This document shows, piece by piece, positions 63,228 through 64,000 of a stretch of 64,000 nucleotides of DNA (its first letter is position 1; each line of letters opens with the position of its first letter). The translations under genes and the position numbers were made by a program. Source of the stretch: a virus; the IMG/VR virus record IMGVR_UViG_3300037258_000301, positions 87,625 to 151,624 of that record. One strand, given 5' to 3'. Under the pieces are notes generated by a model. That model was not told the DNA's origin. It was given only the letters and a program-made list of their open reading frames with translations, and did no database searches.

Positions 63228-63425
63228 ATGACCACGGAGGCTGACCGAGCGTGTCCGCACGGCTTCGTCGAACGAACCAAATCGGGCCCCAGGGGCACAT
63301 GGCAATACAAGTGCCCGTGCTGCCACAACCGTGTGGATCGCCTGACCAGAAAGTCATTGGCGCCGAAATGTCCGAACGGATGCGGAAGAACAGAACTGGT
63401 GCCGCCGCCAGAGATGCGCTGGTGA
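63228..63425 (+). CDS. Zinc-ribbon small protein (65 aa)
   Basis: CPHGFVERTKSGPRGTWQYK, CPCCHNRVDRLTRKSLAPKC and CPNGCGRTELVPP contain at least six Cys as CxxC pairs, indicating one or two zinc ribbons with a basic surface. It lies seven bases before the last gene. No family name. Confidence 0.55.
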   Translation: MTTEADRACPHGFVERTKSGPRGTWQYKCPCCHNRVDRLTRKSLAPKCPNGCGRTELVPPPEMRW

Positions 63426-63432
63426 CCGCCAG

Positions 63433-64000
63433 ATGACCCTCGACCTTCACGCCTACTCGAACCTGCACTACGTCGGGCGGCACACCACCACGTTCTGTCG
63501 TGACGAGGACGCGGGTGGTGACCTCGTGCACCTCTTCGCGTTCACCAGTACGTCATCCCCGGACTCCGCCGACGGGCTGCCCGTGGAGAAGGGGGAACTG
63601 GACACGATCAACGGCCCTCACCCCTACCTGATCGCGGGCTGTTACGAGCGCACCAAGCCGCAATTCAGTACGGAATTCACCTACAGCGGCTACAGCTTGT
63701 GGCGCCACGACTTGGCTGATGTGTTCAACCCCTACCCGCCAGTGGAGGGCGAGAACATGATCGGGCGCGGTGACCCGGACAAGCCCTTCTTCGAGCTGCT
63801 CTGGTTCGCCGACAACGAGGGCTGTATCGGGCCTGTGGCGGCCGGAAGACTCGCCGAGGACTTCCGGGCCCACCGAGAGGAATACGTCGCCACCCAGGCG
63901 GCTAGGCCAGCGTCTGAGTGGCGAGCCGCGTGCGTGTCCTACTACGACGATTACACCCGACTCTGTGAGATCGCCACCGACGGTGGACTGATCGACTTCT
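63433..64000 (+). CDS. Hypothetical protein, truncated by the window end (at least 189 aa)
   Basis: An open frame from ATG 63433 reads to the last base without a stop. It starts TLDLHAYSNLHYVGRHTTTF and includes YLIAGCYERTKPQFSTEFTY, KPFFELLWFADNEGCIGPVA and VSYYDDYTRLCEIATDGGLI. The mixed alpha/beta sequence with several aromatic residues resembles small phage proteins of unknown function. The C-terminus is missing. Confidence 0.6.
   Translation, partial: MTLDLHAYSNLHYVGRHTTTFCRDEDAGGDLVHLFAFTSTSSPDSADGLPVEKGELDTINGPHPYLIAGCYERTKPQFSTEFTYSGYSLWRHDLADVFNPYPPVEGENMIGRGDPDKPFFELLWFADNEGCIGPVAAGRLAEDFRAHREEYVATQAARPASEWRAACVSYYDDYTRLCEIATDGGLIDF

Overview
The window is part of a large, high-GC double-stranded DNA bacteriophage genome. 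The host is probably an actinobacterium (Streptomyces or a relative). The evidence is dense coding with mostly 1-14 bp gene overlaps, frequent GTG starts, G/C-rich third codon positions, tail, terminase and replication genes, an Lsr2-type nucleoid protein (an actinobacterial family), an Hfq/Sm-like candidate and a J-domain-like protein. No capsid or portal gene is visible, so those must lie outside the window.

Layout. (1) 1-6.5 kb: end of the tail operon, with two large minor tail proteins. (2) 6.6-9.3 kb: a SNF2-type helicase whose Walker A motif is split by a 267-residue intein carrying an HNH nuclease. (3) 9.3-13.7 kb: the only minus-strand block, nine small or unknown genes plus a glycosyltransferase. 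(4) 13.7-20.3 kb: small membrane proteins, a DinG/XPD-like helicase, a MerR-like DNA-binding protein and a FEN-type 5'-3' exonuclease. (5) 20.4-34.1 kb: the replication and recombination core. It holds a helicase loader, DnaB-like helicase, primase, J-like protein, candidate SSB, a DnaE-type polymerase, RecA and three nucleases of different types (PD-(D/E)XK resolvase-like, RecB/Cas4-like, RuvC-like). (6) 34.1-41.6 kb: an HTH/HNH-like protein behind a long inverted repeat, a candidate small terminase, the large terminase, and a protein combining two ParB-like segments with a nucleotidyltransferase motif. (7) 41.7-45.8 kb: a fibre-like protein, two tandem paralogous surface proteins and a secreted collagen-like protein. 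(8) 46.6 kb: two perfect DnaA boxes in inverted orientation, then lsr2. (9) 47.4-64 kb: a run of about 48 small, mostly unknown, translationally coupled genes, several with CxxC zinc ribbons. The last gene runs off the window.

The most notable regulatory feature is a repeated promoter found at twelve places. It has CTTGGTGG-GTCAGGG over the -35, exactly 17 bp of spacer and a TAnnnT-like -10. At ten of the twelve sites this is followed 6-7 nt later by GTCACCAGCTC (or a close variant), so the mRNAs would begin with a common sequence. One copy sits in a 36-bp perfect palindrome, and one places the start point on the ATG of the gene after the terminase, predicting a leaderless mRNA. These promoters divide regions 4, 7, 8 and 9 into separate units and look like a coordinately controlled regulon.

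The replication genes form a nearly self-sufficient set: loader, helicase, primase, polymerase, SSB candidate, RecA, nucleases and two accessory helicases. Functions are assigned by motif recognition from translated sequence only; no database search was run.
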